From NCBI RefSeq assembly GCF_030866825.1, contig NZ_CP133020.1, positions 4,154,001-4,218,000 on the forward strand: DNA of 64,000 nucleotides, in the 5' to 3' direction. Position 1 is the first letter of the stretch; each line of letters opens with the position of its first letter. This document shows positions 43,100 to 51,653 of the stretch, piece after piece. A model generated the notes under the pieces. It was not told the origin of the DNA. It was given only the letters and a program-made list of their open reading frames with translations, and did no database searches. A program made the translations under genes and the position numbers. This stretch comes from Rathayibacter sp. SW19. GTDB taxonomy: Bacteria; Actinomycetota; Actinomycetes; Actinomycetales; Microbacteriaceae.

Positions 43100-43912
43100 T
43101 CAGCGCCCGATGAAGCCAGGGGGCCGCTTCTGCTGGAAGGCGATGAAGCCTTCCTTGTAGTCAGCAGTTGCCTGCAAGGCCACCTGTGCTTCGTTCTCTG
43201 CGGTCACGTTTTGCCACAGGCCGATCCGTTCGCTGCGCAGACGCTGCACGATCCGTTTGCTCGCGAGGAACGCCTGCGTCGGTCCGGATGCCGCCACCCG
43301 CGCCGCAGCGCGCGTCTGCTCAAGCACATCCGCGGCGGGCAGCAATCGGCTGAACAGCCCGGCCCCGACGGCTTCCTCACCGGACATCAAGCGCCCCGTG
43401 TAAATCAGGTCGAGCGTTCGGTGCGCGCCAAGCCGCTGGTAGAACAGTGCGTGGCCACCCGAATCGAGCACCGCCCCCAAGGCGACGAACGGCGATCCGA
43501 TCTTCGCGTCATCGGCAACGTAGACGACGTCCGTCGCGATCAGCAACCCGAGTCCGACGCCGAGGCAGGCGCCGTGCGCGACGGCGAACGTCGGCGCCGG
43601 AAACACGCTCATTTTCTTCATCAGCGGGGTGAGCAGTCTGAACAGGTATCCGCTCATGTCATCCGTCGCCGGGTCGACGTTTGAAATGTCGCGCCCCGCG
43701 CAGAATGCTCGACCCTCACCGCGCAGCACAAGCGCGCGCACGCCGGCATCCTGAGCCTCGCCGTACGCCGCGTCGAGCGCGGCGAGCGCACCCTCATCGA
43801 GCGCATTGAGTTTCTCCGGAACATTCAGCACGATCTCGGCGACGTTTCCGTCGATGGTCAAATCGATCACAGCATCCGCCCCTCTCGTTGATGGTTCAGC
43901 CTTGACGACCAT
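43100..43912 (-). CDS. Enoyl-CoA hydratase/isomerase family protein, probably PaaG-like
   Basis: A 270-residue crotonase. LNVPEKLNALDEGALAAL, LRGEGRAFCAGRDIS with the oxyanion AG-D, HGACLGVGLGLLIATDVVYV and SPFVALGAVLDSGGHALFYQ. It has PaaG-like features (1,2-epoxyphenylacetyl-CoA isomerase) or may act as a plain enoyl-CoA hydratase (PaaF) in the same pathway. It lies directly downstream of paaABCDE, 40 nt after paaE, supporting a role in phenylacetate degradation. The start is GTG or ATG in MVVKAEPSTRG at 43912. Confidence 0.85.
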   Translation of the reverse strand: MVVKAEPSTRGADAVIDLTIDGNVAEIVLNVPEKLNALDEGALAALDAAYGEAQDAGVRALVLRGEGRAFCAGRDISNVDPATDDMSGYLFRLLTPLMKKMSVFPAPTFAVAHGACLGVGLGLLIATDVVYVADDAKIGSPFVALGAVLDSGGHALFYQRLGAHRTLDLIYTGRLMSGEEAVGAGLFSRLLPAADVLEQTRAAARVAASGPTQAFLASKRIVQRLRSERIGLWQNVTAENEAQVALQATADYKEGFIAFQQKRPPGFIGR

Positions 43913-43952
43913 TCAGCCCTGACGTCATCGAGCGGCCGCAACACGAGCGCCG

Positions 43953-45056
43953 TCAGCCGTCGTAATCGACGACGACTTTCTCCGTCGTCGGATGCGACTG
44001 GCAGGTCAGCACATAACCGCGCGCCAGTTCATCCGGCTCGAGAGCGTAGTTGTAGGTCATCGTCACATCGCCGGTGACCAGCTTGGCACGACAGGTGCCG
44101 CACACGCCGCCCGTGCAGGCGAACGGCACGTCGGGCCGCACCCGCAGTGCCGCATTCAGCAGACTCTCGTGGGCGTTCACCGGCGAAGTGACCCGCGATT
44201 CCTGGCCGTCGAGGTTGAACTCAAGCGTGTACACGGTGTCGCCGGGGTCGACGATCACCGGTCGCCCGACATCGCCGGTGACCCGGCCCGGCTCATCCGT
44301 CGTGAACAATTCGAAGCGGATGTTGTCGGTCGGCACCCCGACATCGGCCAGCGTGTCTCTGCACAGCTGCACCAACTCGAAGGGCCCGCAGAGGAACCAC
44401 TCGTCGACCGCGGCCGGGTGGATGATCGTGGCCAGCATCCGCCGCAACCGATCCTCGTCGATGCGGCCGGTCAGCAACGGCGCGGCGCGTTGCTCGCGAG
44501 AAAGCACGTGATCAAGAGCGAGCCGCGCAGGATAGCGATCCTTGAGGTCGGCGAGTTCCTCGAGAAACATCACGTCGACAGCGGTGCGGTTCGTGTAGAC
44601 GAGGGTGAATCGCGAATCGTCGGCCCGCGACAGGATGCTGGAAGCCAGCGCCACCAACGGCGTGATGCCCGAGCCGGCGGCGATCGCGACGAAGTGCTTG
44701 CCCGCAACATCGTCGAGGTCGGTCGTGAAGGTGCCCTGGGGGCTCATCACGTCCAGCCGATCGCCGGCTTTCAGCTCACTGTTCGCCCACGTCGAGAACA
44801 CGCCGCCGAGGTCGCGCTTGATCGCGATCGACAATGCGCCGGGCGACGGCGGGCGGCAGATCGAGTAGCTGCGGCGCAGTTCGCGCCCATCGAGGTGGGC
44901 GCGTAGGGCGACATGCTGACCGGATGCGTAGTCGTAGTCGTTCGCGAGCTCGGGCGGCACGGCGAACGTGACCTCGACACTGTCCGCGGTCAGCGGTCGC
45001 ACGTTCGCCACCTCGAGTGTGTGAAACCGCGCCCGGTGCCGGGTGATCGGGGTCAT
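43953..45056 (-). CDS. paaE: Phenylacetyl-CoA epoxidase reductase subunit PaaE
   Basis: A 367-residue ferredoxin reductase starting MTPITRHRARFHTLEV. FAD-binding RRSYSICRPPSPG, NAD-binding IAAGSGITPLVAL, and a C-terminal plant-type 2Fe-2S ferredoxin domain with FACTGGVCGTCRAKL and a fourth Cys in VLTCQSHP. It passes electrons from NADPH to PaaA. ATG 45056 overlaps the paaD stop by 4 bp (ATGA). Confidence 0.94.
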   Translation of the reverse strand: MTPITRHRARFHTLEVANVRPLTADSVEVTFAVPPELANDYDYASGQHVALRAHLDGRELRRSYSICRPPSPGALSIAIKRDLGGVFSTWANSELKAGDRLDVMSPQGTFTTDLDDVAGKHFVAIAAGSGITPLVALASSILSRADDSRFTLVYTNRTAVDVMFLEELADLKDRYPARLALDHVLSREQRAAPLLTGRIDEDRLRRMLATIIHPAAVDEWFLCGPFELVQLCRDTLADVGVPTDNIRFELFTTDEPGRVTGDVGRPVIVDPGDTVYTLEFNLDGQESRVTSPVNAHESLLNAALRVRPDVPFACTGGVCGTCRAKLVTGDVTMTYNYALEPDELARGYVLTCQSHPTTEKVVVDYDG

Positions 45057-45718
45057 CAGAGCACCTTGAAGTAGTCGAACGGCTCGAGGCACTCGCGGCA
45101 CTCGTAGAGTGCCTTGCAGCTGGTCGAACCGAAGTGTGCGAGCTCACGCGTGTTGAGCGAGTTGCAGTGTGGGCATTTCACCGCCATCTGGATGCTCACC
45201 CGCGTGGACCCGACGGCACGCGCCTTCCCGGTCGGCGCCGCGATGCCGAACTTCTCCAGCTTCTGCTTGCCGGCCTCGGTCATCCAGTCGGTGGTCCAGG
45301 CCGGGCTGAGCGTCAGGTGCACGCGCACATGCGCGTAGCCGGCATCCATCAGCGCGCCTTCGACATCGTCACGGATGGCGTCCATCGCCGGGCAGCCCGA
45401 GTAGGTCGGGGTGATCGTGACGTCGACGGTGTCGCCGTTCAATTGCACGTCGCGCAGCACACCGAGGTCCTCGATCGTGAGCACAGGCAGCTCTGGGTCG
45501 ACGACGGTCGCCGCGACCGCCCAAGCATCTCGCTGGTTTCGCCGGTCGAGCGATGTCCTGCGGAAGCCCGGTCCCTGAGCTTGCCGAAGGGCGGCCGTAT
45601 CGAGACCCGGTGAGGCGGTCTCCATTCGGGTCTCGATACGGGTCTCGATACGTTCGCTGGCGCTCTCTACTCGACCACCATCTTCGCTCGCTACTCGACC
45701 AACGGAAGACATCGTCAT
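45056..45718 (-). CDS. paaD: Phenylacetyl-CoA epoxidase maturation protein PaaD with repeat-derived N-terminus
   Basis: A 220-residue protein from ATG 45718 (overlapping the paaC stop as ATGA; ATG 45712 possible). The PaaD core starts about residue 60: VVDPELPVLTIEDLGVLRDV, TPTYSGCPAMDAI and a C-terminal zinc ribbon CPHCNS...CKALYECREC. It is a DUF59 protein needed to build the epoxidase metal centre. The first about 55 residues (RVESASERIETRIETRMET, LRQAQGPGF) are encoded by dispersed repeats and have no counterpart in normal PaaD (about 160-170 residues). Confidence 0.92.
   Translation of the reverse strand: MTMSSVGRVASEDGGRVESASERIETRIETRMETASPGLDTAALRQAQGPGFRRTSLDRRNQRDAWAVAATVVDPELPVLTIEDLGVLRDVQLNGDTVDVTITPTYSGCPAMDAIRDDVEGALMDAGYAHVRVHLTLSPAWTTDWMTEAGKQKLEKFGIAAPTGKARAVGSTRVSIQMAVKCPHCNSLNTRELAHFGSTSCKALYECRECLEPFDYFKVL
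45570..45704. repeat. Mixed dispersed repeats translated in paaD
   Basis: A CCCTGAGCTTGCCGAAGGG copy (45570-45594) joined to several GGTCTCGATACG / CTACTCGACC segments (to 45704). The whole block lies in the 5' part of paaD and stays in frame. Confidence 0.85.
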
Positions 45719-46767
45719 CACCACGTCGCCCCCGGATGCTGCCTGGTCAACCACTGCATCTCGCTCAGGATGTATTGCAGATATTCAGAGTGCACGCCAT
45801 CGCGTCCTCCCCCGCGGGCGATCGGCCCGCGCGGCACTTCCAGCTCGCACTCGGCGAACAGGTCGGCGAGCGCCGCGTCGAACGGTTCACGCAAGCTCGA
45901 CGGACGCACTGCGACGCCGCCGCTTTCGACACCGCCACCTTCGACACCGCCACCTTCAACAACGCCGAGCCGATCGATCAGTGGCGTATCGCGGAACAGC
46001 TCGTCGACATACGGCCAGAGGTCGGCGAGCGCGGTCTGCAAGCGGGCTCGCGATTCGTCCGTGCCGAGCGCGAGCCGCAGCATCCACTGTCGGGCGTGGT
46101 CGCGATGATAGTCGACCTCCTTGACAGCTTTTGCCGCGATCGCTGCGAGGGTCGCATCGGCCGAGGCCTGAAGCCGTAGATACAGCTCGAACAGGTAGTA
46201 GGAGACGATCAGCTGCCGCACGATCGTGTGCGCGAAGTCGCCGTTCGGCTGCTCGACCAGGTGCACACTACGAAACTCGGATGCCTCGCGCCAGTACGCG
46301 AGATCGTCCTCGCTGCGGGGCGTGTGGCTGCTGTCAGCCGCGCTGGGCACCAGCGCGGTGCCTGCGTAGTGCAGTAAAGATCGCGCGTGTCCGAGCAGGT
46401 CGAGTGCGATGTTGGCGAGGGCGACATCTTCCTCAAGCTCGGGGGCTCGAGAGATCCACCAGCCGAGGCGCTGGGCCAGGATGAGGGCATCATCGCCGAG
46501 CCAGAGCGCGTACTCTGCGACGTCGGCCGACGGGGCGATGCCGCGCGAGACGAGTTCCTCTTCGAGCGCGACGACGTCGACGGCGACGTGCGCATTCCCG
46601 GTGGTCGAGTAGGACTTGGTGGTCGAGTAGCGAGGAACGAGCGTATCGAGACCGGTATCGAGACCGGCTCGCGGGGTCTCGATACGCTCGCTGGCGCTCG
46701 CTACTCGACCAACAGGGGCGTCCGCTACTCGACCGGCAGCGGGGCCTCGACCAACAGAGGCGCTCAC
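45718..46767 (-). CDS. paaC: Phenylacetyl-CoA epoxidase subunit PaaC with repeat-derived N-terminus
   Basis: A 349-residue protein from GTG 46767, overlapping the paaB stop (GTGA). The PaaC core begins near residue 65 (VALEEELVSRGIAPSADV) with YALWLGDDALILAQRLGWW, EEDVALANIALDLLGHA and KEVDYHRDHARQW. It is the structural partner of PaaA with a degenerate diiron site. The first about 60 residues (GRVASASERIETPR, GLDTGLDTLVPRYSTT) come from dispersed repeats. Another low-complexity insert VEGGGVEGGGVESGG lies near residue 275. Confidence 0.93.
   Translation of the reverse strand: MSASVGRGPAAGRVADAPVGRVASASERIETPRAGLDTGLDTLVPRYSTTKSYSTTGNAHVAVDVVALEEELVSRGIAPSADVAEYALWLGDDALILAQRLGWWISRAPELEEDVALANIALDLLGHARSLLHYAGTALVPSAADSSHTPRSEDDLAYWREASEFRSVHLVEQPNGDFAHTIVRQLIVSYYLFELYLRLQASADATLAAIAAKAVKEVDYHRDHARQWMLRLALGTDESRARLQTALADLWPYVDELFRDTPLIDRLGVVEGGGVEGGGVESGGVAVRPSSLREPFDAALADLFAECELEVPRGPIARGGGRDGVHSEYLQYILSEMQWLTRQHPGATW
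46600..46755. repeat. Array of dispersed repeats translated in paaC
   Basis: At least four partial copies in both orientations (GGTGGTCGAGTAG, CGTATCGAGACC, GGTCTCGATACGC, CTACTCGACCAAC) fill the 5' end of paaC without breaking the frame. Confidence 0.85.
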
Positions 46768-47093
46768 AGGTGCTTCACCCCCTCGGCCTTCGTGTAGTAG
46801 ACGGCGTGGCGATAGTTCTTGCCGGCGGGGGATGTGAAGAACGCGCCGCGGGCGTCCGGATCGCTTGCGGTGATCGCGTCGGAGGGCACGACCCAGATCG
46901 AGACACCCTCATTTCGGCGCGTGTACAGGTCGCGGGCATTGCGAACGGCCATGTCGGCATCCGGTGCGTGCAGCGACCCGGCGTGCACGTGACTCAGGCC
47001 CCGGCCGGAACGCACGAAGACTTCCCAGAGCGGCCACACTTCCTTGGCCGAGCCGGATGCGTCGTCGTGGCCGGTCTGGGCTGCGCCGCTCAT
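46764..47093 (-). CDS. paaB: Phenylacetyl-CoA epoxidase subunit PaaB
   Basis: A 109-residue protein starting MSGAAQTGHDDASGS at ATG 47093, overlapping the paaA stop (ATGA). WPLWEVFVRSGRGLSHVHAG and MAVRNARDLYTRRNEGVSIW are the PaaB core. It holds PaaAC heterodimers together in the epoxidase complex. The length fits the family. Confidence 0.94.
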   Translation of the reverse strand: MSGAAQTGHDDASGSAKEVWPLWEVFVRSGRGLSHVHAGSLHAPDADMAVRNARDLYTRRNEGVSIWVVPSDAITASDPDARGAFFTSPAGKNYRHAVYYTKAEGVKHL

Positions 47094-48097
47094 GCCGCCA
47101 CCGCCTTCGATGAACTCGGGCCCTTCGACAAGCTCAGGGACCGGGATGCGTATGCCGCGGCCGCCTCGCGCACCCAACGCCCGTCCTCGTGCGCATCGCG
47201 GCGGCGTTCCAGCCGCTGGGCGTTGCACGGGCCGCGGCCGGCCAGCACGTCGTGGAACTCTGCCCAGTCGATCGCACCGAGGTCCCATGCGCCGCGTTCT
47301 TCGTTCCAGGTCAAGTCGGGGTCGGGCAGCGTGATGCCGAGCACCTCGGCCTGCGGCACGAGCATGCCGACGAACCGGTCACGCAACTCGTCGTTCGAGA
47401 AACGCTTGATGTTCCACGCCATCGACTGCGCAGAGTTCGGCGAGTCGCCGTCGGGCGGCCCGAACATCATGAGAGACGGCCGATACCAGCGGTTGACGGC
47501 ATCCTGCGCCATCTCGCGTTGGGCATCCGTTCCATGCATGAGTTCGAGCAGAATCTCGAAGCCCTGCCGTTGGTGGAACGACTCCTCCTTGCAGATGCGC
47601 ACCATCGCCCGCGCATACGGTCCGTACGATGCACGACACAGCGGCACCTGATTGCAGATCGCAGCGCCGTCGACGAGCCAGCCGATCGCGCCCATGTCCG
47701 CCCAGGACAGCGTCGGATAGTTGAAGATCGACGAGTAGCGCGCCTTGCCTGCGATGAGCTGATCGGTCATCTCGTCGCGGGTGATACCGAGCGTCTGCGT
47801 GCCGGAGTAGAGGTAGAGGCCGTGGCCCGCCTCATCCTGCACCTTGGCCATCAAAATGGCCTTGCGCTTTAGGCTCGGCGCGCGGGAAATCCAGTTCGCC
47901 TCCGGCTGCATGCCGATGATCTCGGAGTGCGCGTGCTGCCCCATCTGGCGGATGAGCGCTCGCCGGTAATTGTCCGGCATCCAATCGCGCGGCTCGATGC
48001 GGCCGTCGGCCGCGAGAAGATCGTTGAACTGCTGCTCCTCCGGCGAGAGTGAAGGCTCGTCGCTCGGCACCGGGTTCAGCTCCGCAGGGGCTGTCAT
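47090..48097 (-). CDS. paaA: Phenylacetyl-CoA epoxidase catalytic subunit PaaA
   Basis: A 335-residue diiron oxygenase subunit that forms 1,2-epoxyphenylacetyl-CoA. Diiron motifs: QDEAGHGLYLYSG and RICKEESFHQRQGFE. ATG 48097 is chosen because GGAG stands 6 nt before it; ATG 48100 is adjacent. The C-terminal tail SRSLSLSKGPSSSKAVAA is encoded by a dispersed CCCTTCGACAAGCTCAGGGA copy (about 47115-47140). paaA leads an operon in which every junction overlaps (A-B-C-D-E). A PaaR-like operator lies just upstream. Confidence 0.95.
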   Translation of the reverse strand: MTAPAELNPVPSDEPSLSPEEQQFNDLLAADGRIEPRDWMPDNYRRALIRQMGQHAHSEIIGMQPEANWISRAPSLKRKAILMAKVQDEAGHGLYLYSGTQTLGITRDEMTDQLIAGKARYSSIFNYPTLSWADMGAIGWLVDGAAICNQVPLCRASYGPYARAMVRICKEESFHQRQGFEILLELMHGTDAQREMAQDAVNRWYRPSLMMFGPPDGDSPNSAQSMAWNIKRFSNDELRDRFVGMLVPQAEVLGITLPDPDLTWNEERGAWDLGAIDWAEFHDVLAGRGPCNAQRLERRRDAHEDGRWVREAAAAYASRSLSLSKGPSSSKAVAA

Positions 48098-48114
48098 CAT
48101 CGACTCCAGTCGTT

Positions 48115-48136
48115 ACTAACCGATCGTTCAGTCAGT
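48115..48136. promoter_or_regulatory. PaaR-type operator in the paaA-paaI divergent region
   Basis: ACTAACCGATCGTTCAGTCA plus GT matches the PaaR box pattern ACTNACCGNNCGNNCGGTNNGT (as I recall it from Corynebacterium) with one mismatch. It lies 18 nt upstream of the paaA start and overlaps the paaI promoter, so one repressor could shut both directions until phenylacetyl-CoA appears. Confidence 0.7.
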
Positions 48137-48137
48137 A

Positions 48138-48143
48138 TATGAT
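48138..48143 (+). promoter_or_regulatory. -10 element of a likely leaderless paaI transcript
   Basis: TATGAT, 7 nt upstream of GTG 48151. This spacing places the transcription start at or next to the start codon. No clear -35 is seen; the PaaR operator occupies that position. Confidence 0.5.
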
Positions 48144-48150
48144 AGCCCAC

Positions 48151-48678
48151 GTGACGGCGAAGTCAGAGGGTGCGCAGCGCACAGCACAGCGTGCAGTAGC
48201 GCGCTCAACAGCGGGCGCAGCAGCAGGCACGGCAGCGGGCGCAGGCTCAGCAGCACGCGCAGGCGCAGGCGCGGGCTCGATGCTCGAGCGCGATCGGGCA
48301 ACGGAAGCACTCGGCATGACCGTCCACACGGCCGAACCTGGCCACGCTGTCGTCTCGATGACAATTCGCGACGACATGCTCAACGGCTTCGACATCGCCC
48401 ATGGCGGAATGATCTTCTCGCTGGCGGATACCGCGTTCGCGATCGCGTGCAACGAAGACGACCGAGTGACGGTCGCGGCCGGTGCCGACATCACGTTCCT
48501 CGCGAGCGCCACACTCGGCCAAGTGCTCACCGCGTCGGCGCACCGCCGAGCACTTGCCGGTCGTAGCGGCATCTACGATGTCACCATCACGGACGAAGGC
48601 GGCACCCCGATCGCGGAGTTTCGCGGTCGCAGTCGCATCACCAATCGCACCGTACCCAAAAGCACCGTTCCCGCATAG
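48151..48678 (+). CDS. paaI: PaaI hotdog-fold thioesterase
   Basis: A 175-residue protein if started at GTG 48151 (VTAKSEGAQ); ATG 48139 and ATG 48280 (MLERDRATEALG) are alternatives. The core has FDIAHGGMIFSLADTAFAIA with the catalytic region of PaaI thioesterases and ADITFLASATLGQVLTASA. It rescues CoA from dead-end phenylacetate intermediates. The N-terminal about 40 residues are an Ala/Gly/Arg low-complexity run from simple repeats (GCAGGCGCA-like), so the functional start may be nearer the core. Confidence 0.87.
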   Translation: MTAKSEGAQRTAQRAVARSTAGAAAGTAAGAGSAARAGAGAGSMLERDRATEALGMTVHTAEPGHAVVSMTIRDDMLNGFDIAHGGMIFSLADTAFAIACNEDDRVTVAAGADITFLASATLGQVLTASAHRRALAGRSGIYDVTITDEGGTPIAEFRGRSRITNRTVPKSTVPA

Positions 48679-48740
48679 CACTGTTCCCCAGAGCACCCTG
48701 CGCGAGCAAGAAGCAACGCACCAGTAATCAGAAGGACCAC

Positions 48741-50060
48741 ATGTCACCGTCGACGAAAACCCGCTTGACCGCCCCCGCCGCAGCCGAACTCGACCCTGAG
48801 GAGCGGATGTCCCGTGACGAACTCCAGGCGCTGCAGCTGAAACGACTCCAGCACGCGGTGTGGCACGCGTACGAGAACGTGCCGCTGTATCAGCGCAAGT
48901 TCGCGGATGCCGGGGTGCACCCCGACGACATCCGCTCGCTTGACGACGTGGCGAAGCTGCCATTCACCACCAAGGACGACCTGCGGGAGACCTACCCGTT
49001 CGGCATGTTCGCCGTGCCGATGAGCCAGGTGGCACGCATTCACGCATCGTCGGGAACCACCGGGCGACCGACCGTCGTCGGCTACACCCAGACAGACCTG
49101 AACAACTGGGCGCGGCTGATCGCACGTTCGCTGCGGGCATCCGGCGTTCGCCCGGGGATGCTCGTGCACAACGCCTATGGCTACGGTCTGTTCACCGGCG
49201 GCCTCGGCCTGCACGACGGCGCCCAGTTGCTCGGCACGACGGTCGTACCAGTTTCTGGCGGGCAGACCAGTCGGCAGGTGCAGCTGATCAACGACTTCCA
49301 CCCGGATGTGATCCTGTGCACACCGAGCTACCTGCTCACCATTGCGGATGCCCTCGCCGAGGCCGGCATCGACCCTCGCGAGACGAGTCTGAAGGTCGGC
49401 GTGCTCGGCGCAGAGCCCTGGACGAACCAGATGCGCGACGAACTCGAGGAGCGGCTGGACATCGACGCGCTCGACATCTATGGCCTGAGCGAGGTGATGG
49501 GTCCCGGCGTCGGCAACGAGTGCATCGAATCGAAGGACGGGCCGCACCTGTGGGAAGACCACTTTCTGCCTGAGGTCATCGACGAACAGACGTTGACGCC
49601 GCTGCCGGACGGCGACATCGGCGAACTCGTCTTCACATCGCTGACCAAGGAGGCGTTCCCGATCATCCGCTATCGCACGCGCGACCTGACGCGCCTGCTG
49701 CCCGGCAGTGCACGCCCCGGCATGCGCCGAATGGAGCGGATTACCGGGCGCGACGACGACATGATCGTCTTGCGAGGGGTCAACTTGTTCCCGACGCAGA
49801 TCGAGGAGATCGTGCTGGGCATCCCCGAGCTGTCGCCGCACTTCATCCTGGAGTTGCGCAAGCCCGCCCGTCTCGACGAGCTCACCGTGCGCATCGAGGC
49901 CCGTCCCGAATACGACGCGGATGCCTGCGCTCGCGCCTGCGCGCTGCTCATCGACCGCGTCAAGCAGCACGTCGGTTCGACCGTGCTCGTGCAGCTCGAG
50001 ACACCCGGCACACTCGAGCGGAGCACCGGCAAGCTCAAGCGCCTCTACGACCTGCGGTAG
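48741..50060 (+). CDS. paaK: Phenylacetate-CoA ligase
   Basis: A 439-residue adenylate-forming ligase from ATG 48741 (AGAAGGA upstream). IHASSGTTGRPTVVGYT is the P-loop, YGLSEVMGPGVGNEC the adenine-binding motif, and GRDDDMIVLRGVNLFPTQIE and the final STGKLKRLYDLR complete the family. It activates phenylacetate to phenylacetyl-CoA, the entry step of the paa pathway. It follows paaI by 62 nt on the same strand. Confidence 0.95.
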   Translation: MSPSTKTRLTAPAAAELDPEERMSRDELQALQLKRLQHAVWHAYENVPLYQRKFADAGVHPDDIRSLDDVAKLPFTTKDDLRETYPFGMFAVPMSQVARIHASSGTTGRPTVVGYTQTDLNNWARLIARSLRASGVRPGMLVHNAYGYGLFTGGLGLHDGAQLLGTTVVPVSGGQTSRQVQLINDFHPDVILCTPSYLLTIADALAEAGIDPRETSLKVGVLGAEPWTNQMRDELEERLDIDALDIYGLSEVMGPGVGNECIESKDGPHLWEDHFLPEVIDEQTLTPLPDGDIGELVFTSLTKEAFPIIRYRTRDLTRLLPGSARPGMRRMERITGRDDDMIVLRGVNLFPTQIEEIVLGIPELSPHFILELRKPARLDELTVRIEARPEYDADACARACALLIDRVKQHVGSTVLVQLETPGTLERSTGKLKRLYDLR

Positions 50061-50095
50061 CGCGCGGTCGCTGAGCTTGACGATGTGCCCCTTCC

Positions 50096-50139
50096 GGTGC
50101 GCCACTTCGGGCGTGGTGCGCCAGTTGAAGTGGCGCACC
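50096..50139. terminator. Hairpin after paaK, relative of the element at 10615
   Basis: A perfect 13-bp stem: GGTGCGCCACTTC at 50096-50108 and GAAGTGGCGCACC at 50127-50139. It shares TGCGCCAGTTGAAGTGGCGCACC with the hairpin near 10.6 kb. It probably ends paaIK transcription. Confidence 0.65.
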
Positions 50140-50204
50140 GTACACGAGATGGCGCACAGTCGGCGGCCGAGGTTGTCCGCCGCCGGGCACAGGCCGTCAT
50201 CAGC

Positions 50205-50328
50205 ATGAAAGGTCCGGGCGACAGAGAAACTCGACGCAGAAGTAGCTCATATCGCCGAACAGCGAGGAACAACGAAATCTCGCGTGATCCGTGAAGCGGT
50301 CGAAGAATATTTGCGCGCACACGCGTGA
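50205..50328 (+). pseudogene. Ribbon-helix-helix antitoxin-like gene with a 1-nt frameshift
   Basis: From 50209 the frame reads KVRATEKLDAEVAHIAEQ then RGTTKSRVIREAVEEYLRAHA and stops at 50328, a classical RHH/CopG antitoxin DNA-binding domain of about 40 residues. The natural start ATG AAA at 50205 is one base out of frame because of an extra G at 50211-50212. Removing it restores MKVRATEKLDAEV. No toxin gene follows; the next gene is on the other strand 14 nt away. It is likely a decayed orphan. Confidence 0.6.
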
Positions 50329-50342
50329 GCGGTAGCGCGCGG

Positions 50343-51653
50343 TCAGGTCATCCTCCTGGCGCGGGCGAGGAGGTAGTCGCGCTCGGGGATGGACGCCGTC
50401 GCGCGAGCTGCGGACCGATACGCGTCGATGGCCGCCTCGCGTTCGCCGGCCTGCTCCAACAGGTGTGCGCGCACGGCCAGCACCCGATGCGGCTCGGCAG
50501 CCAGTCGCTTGGCTTTCACCGGGTCGACGAGCAGCCGGTCGACGATCGCCAGCCCAGCGGTGGGCCCGTGAACCATCGCCTCGGCAACGGCACGATTCAG
50601 GGTGACGACCGGGTTTCCCGTCTCGCGCTCGAGCAGCTTATAGAGGATCAGAATCTGCGGCCAGTCGGTTTCATCCGTGCTCGGCGCCTCATCGTGGAGC
50701 GCCGCGATGCTTGCCTGCAGAAGATACGCACTCGGGCGTCGCCCGAGAAGGGTCCGTTCGAGGATCGCAACCCCCTCATCGATCGCCGCCTGATTCCACA
50801 GTGATCGGTCTTGCTCGTCGAGCGGGACGAGCGCACCGTCCGGCGTAGTCCGGGCCGGCCGTCTCGCATCCGTCAGGAGCATGAGCGCGAGGAGGCCCGC
50901 CGCTTCACCATGTTCGGACAGCCGGTCGGACAGTCGTTCGGGCGACTCTGAGCAGACCATCCGTGCCAGCCGGATGGCTTCGCCGCTGAGCTCCACGTCG
51001 TGAACGGCGGGACCCGCAGTCGCCGTGTGCCCCTCGTTGAACATGAGATACAGCACCGTCAGCACCGAGGTGATGCGATCCTCGGCATCCGTCGGTGAGG
51101 GGAACACTGCTCCGGCGTCCCGAATGCGTGCCTTGGCACGCGTGATCCGCTGCGCGACCGTAGCCTCGGGCAGCAGGTAGGCACGTGCGATCTGCGCCGT
51201 GGTCAACCCTGCGACCGCGCGGAGCGTCAACGCGACCTGCGCCGCGGGCGACAACGACGGATGGCAGCACAGTCTGAGAAGCTGCACACTGTCGTCCGTG
51301 GCCCCGACCCTGGCCTCGGCCTCGACCTCGGCCCCGGCTTGCGATCCGGGTCGCTCACGCAGCTGGGCGATGCCCGCTGGACTCAGCCGCGCATGTGTCA
51401 ATTCACGATCCCGGCGCCGCTTCTCGCTGCGGATGTGATCGATGAGCCGCCGCTGGGCGGTCGTGATCAACCAGGCCAATGGATCATCCGGATTCCCGCG
51501 ACGCGGCCACTGCTCGTACGCGGCAAGCAGTGCGTCTTGAACGGCGTCTTCGCACAGGTCGAACTGGCTCGCACCGTAGCGCCGCAGGAGCGCGCCGAGA
51601 ACCTGCGGCGCGAGCGCGCGCAGCAGGTTCTCGTCTGCGAAACCCGGTGTCAC
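50343..51653 (-). CDS. ECF-type sigma factor with C-terminal TPR region (ECF42-like)
   Basis: A 436-residue sigma factor. Region 2: LCEDAVQDALLAAYEQWP, DPLAWLITTAQRRLIDHIRSE. Region 4: LTLRAVAGLTTAQIARAYLLPEATVAQRI (shown in part). A long helical C-terminus with TPR-like repeats (GNPVVTLNRAVAEAMVHGP) follows, which in ECF42 proteins is needed for activity. GTG 51653 overlaps the upstream YciI/DGPF stop by 4 bp. It is an intact paralogue of the frameshifted gene at 37548-38766. Confidence 0.9.
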   Translation of the reverse strand: MTPGFADENLLRALAPQVLGALLRRYGASQFDLCEDAVQDALLAAYEQWPRRGNPDDPLAWLITTAQRRLIDHIRSEKRRRDRELTHARLSPAGIAQLRERPGSQAGAEVEAEARVGATDDSVQLLRLCCHPSLSPAAQVALTLRAVAGLTTAQIARAYLLPEATVAQRITRAKARIRDAGAVFPSPTDAEDRITSVLTVLYLMFNEGHTATAGPAVHDVELSGEAIRLARMVCSESPERLSDRLSEHGEAAGLLALMLLTDARRPARTTPDGALVPLDEQDRSLWNQAAIDEGVAILERTLLGRRPSAYLLQASIAALHDEAPSTDETDWPQILILYKLLERETGNPVVTLNRAVAEAMVHGPTAGLAIVDRLLVDPVKAKRLAAEPHRVLAVRAHLLEQAGEREAAIDAYRSAARATASIPERDYLLARARRMT

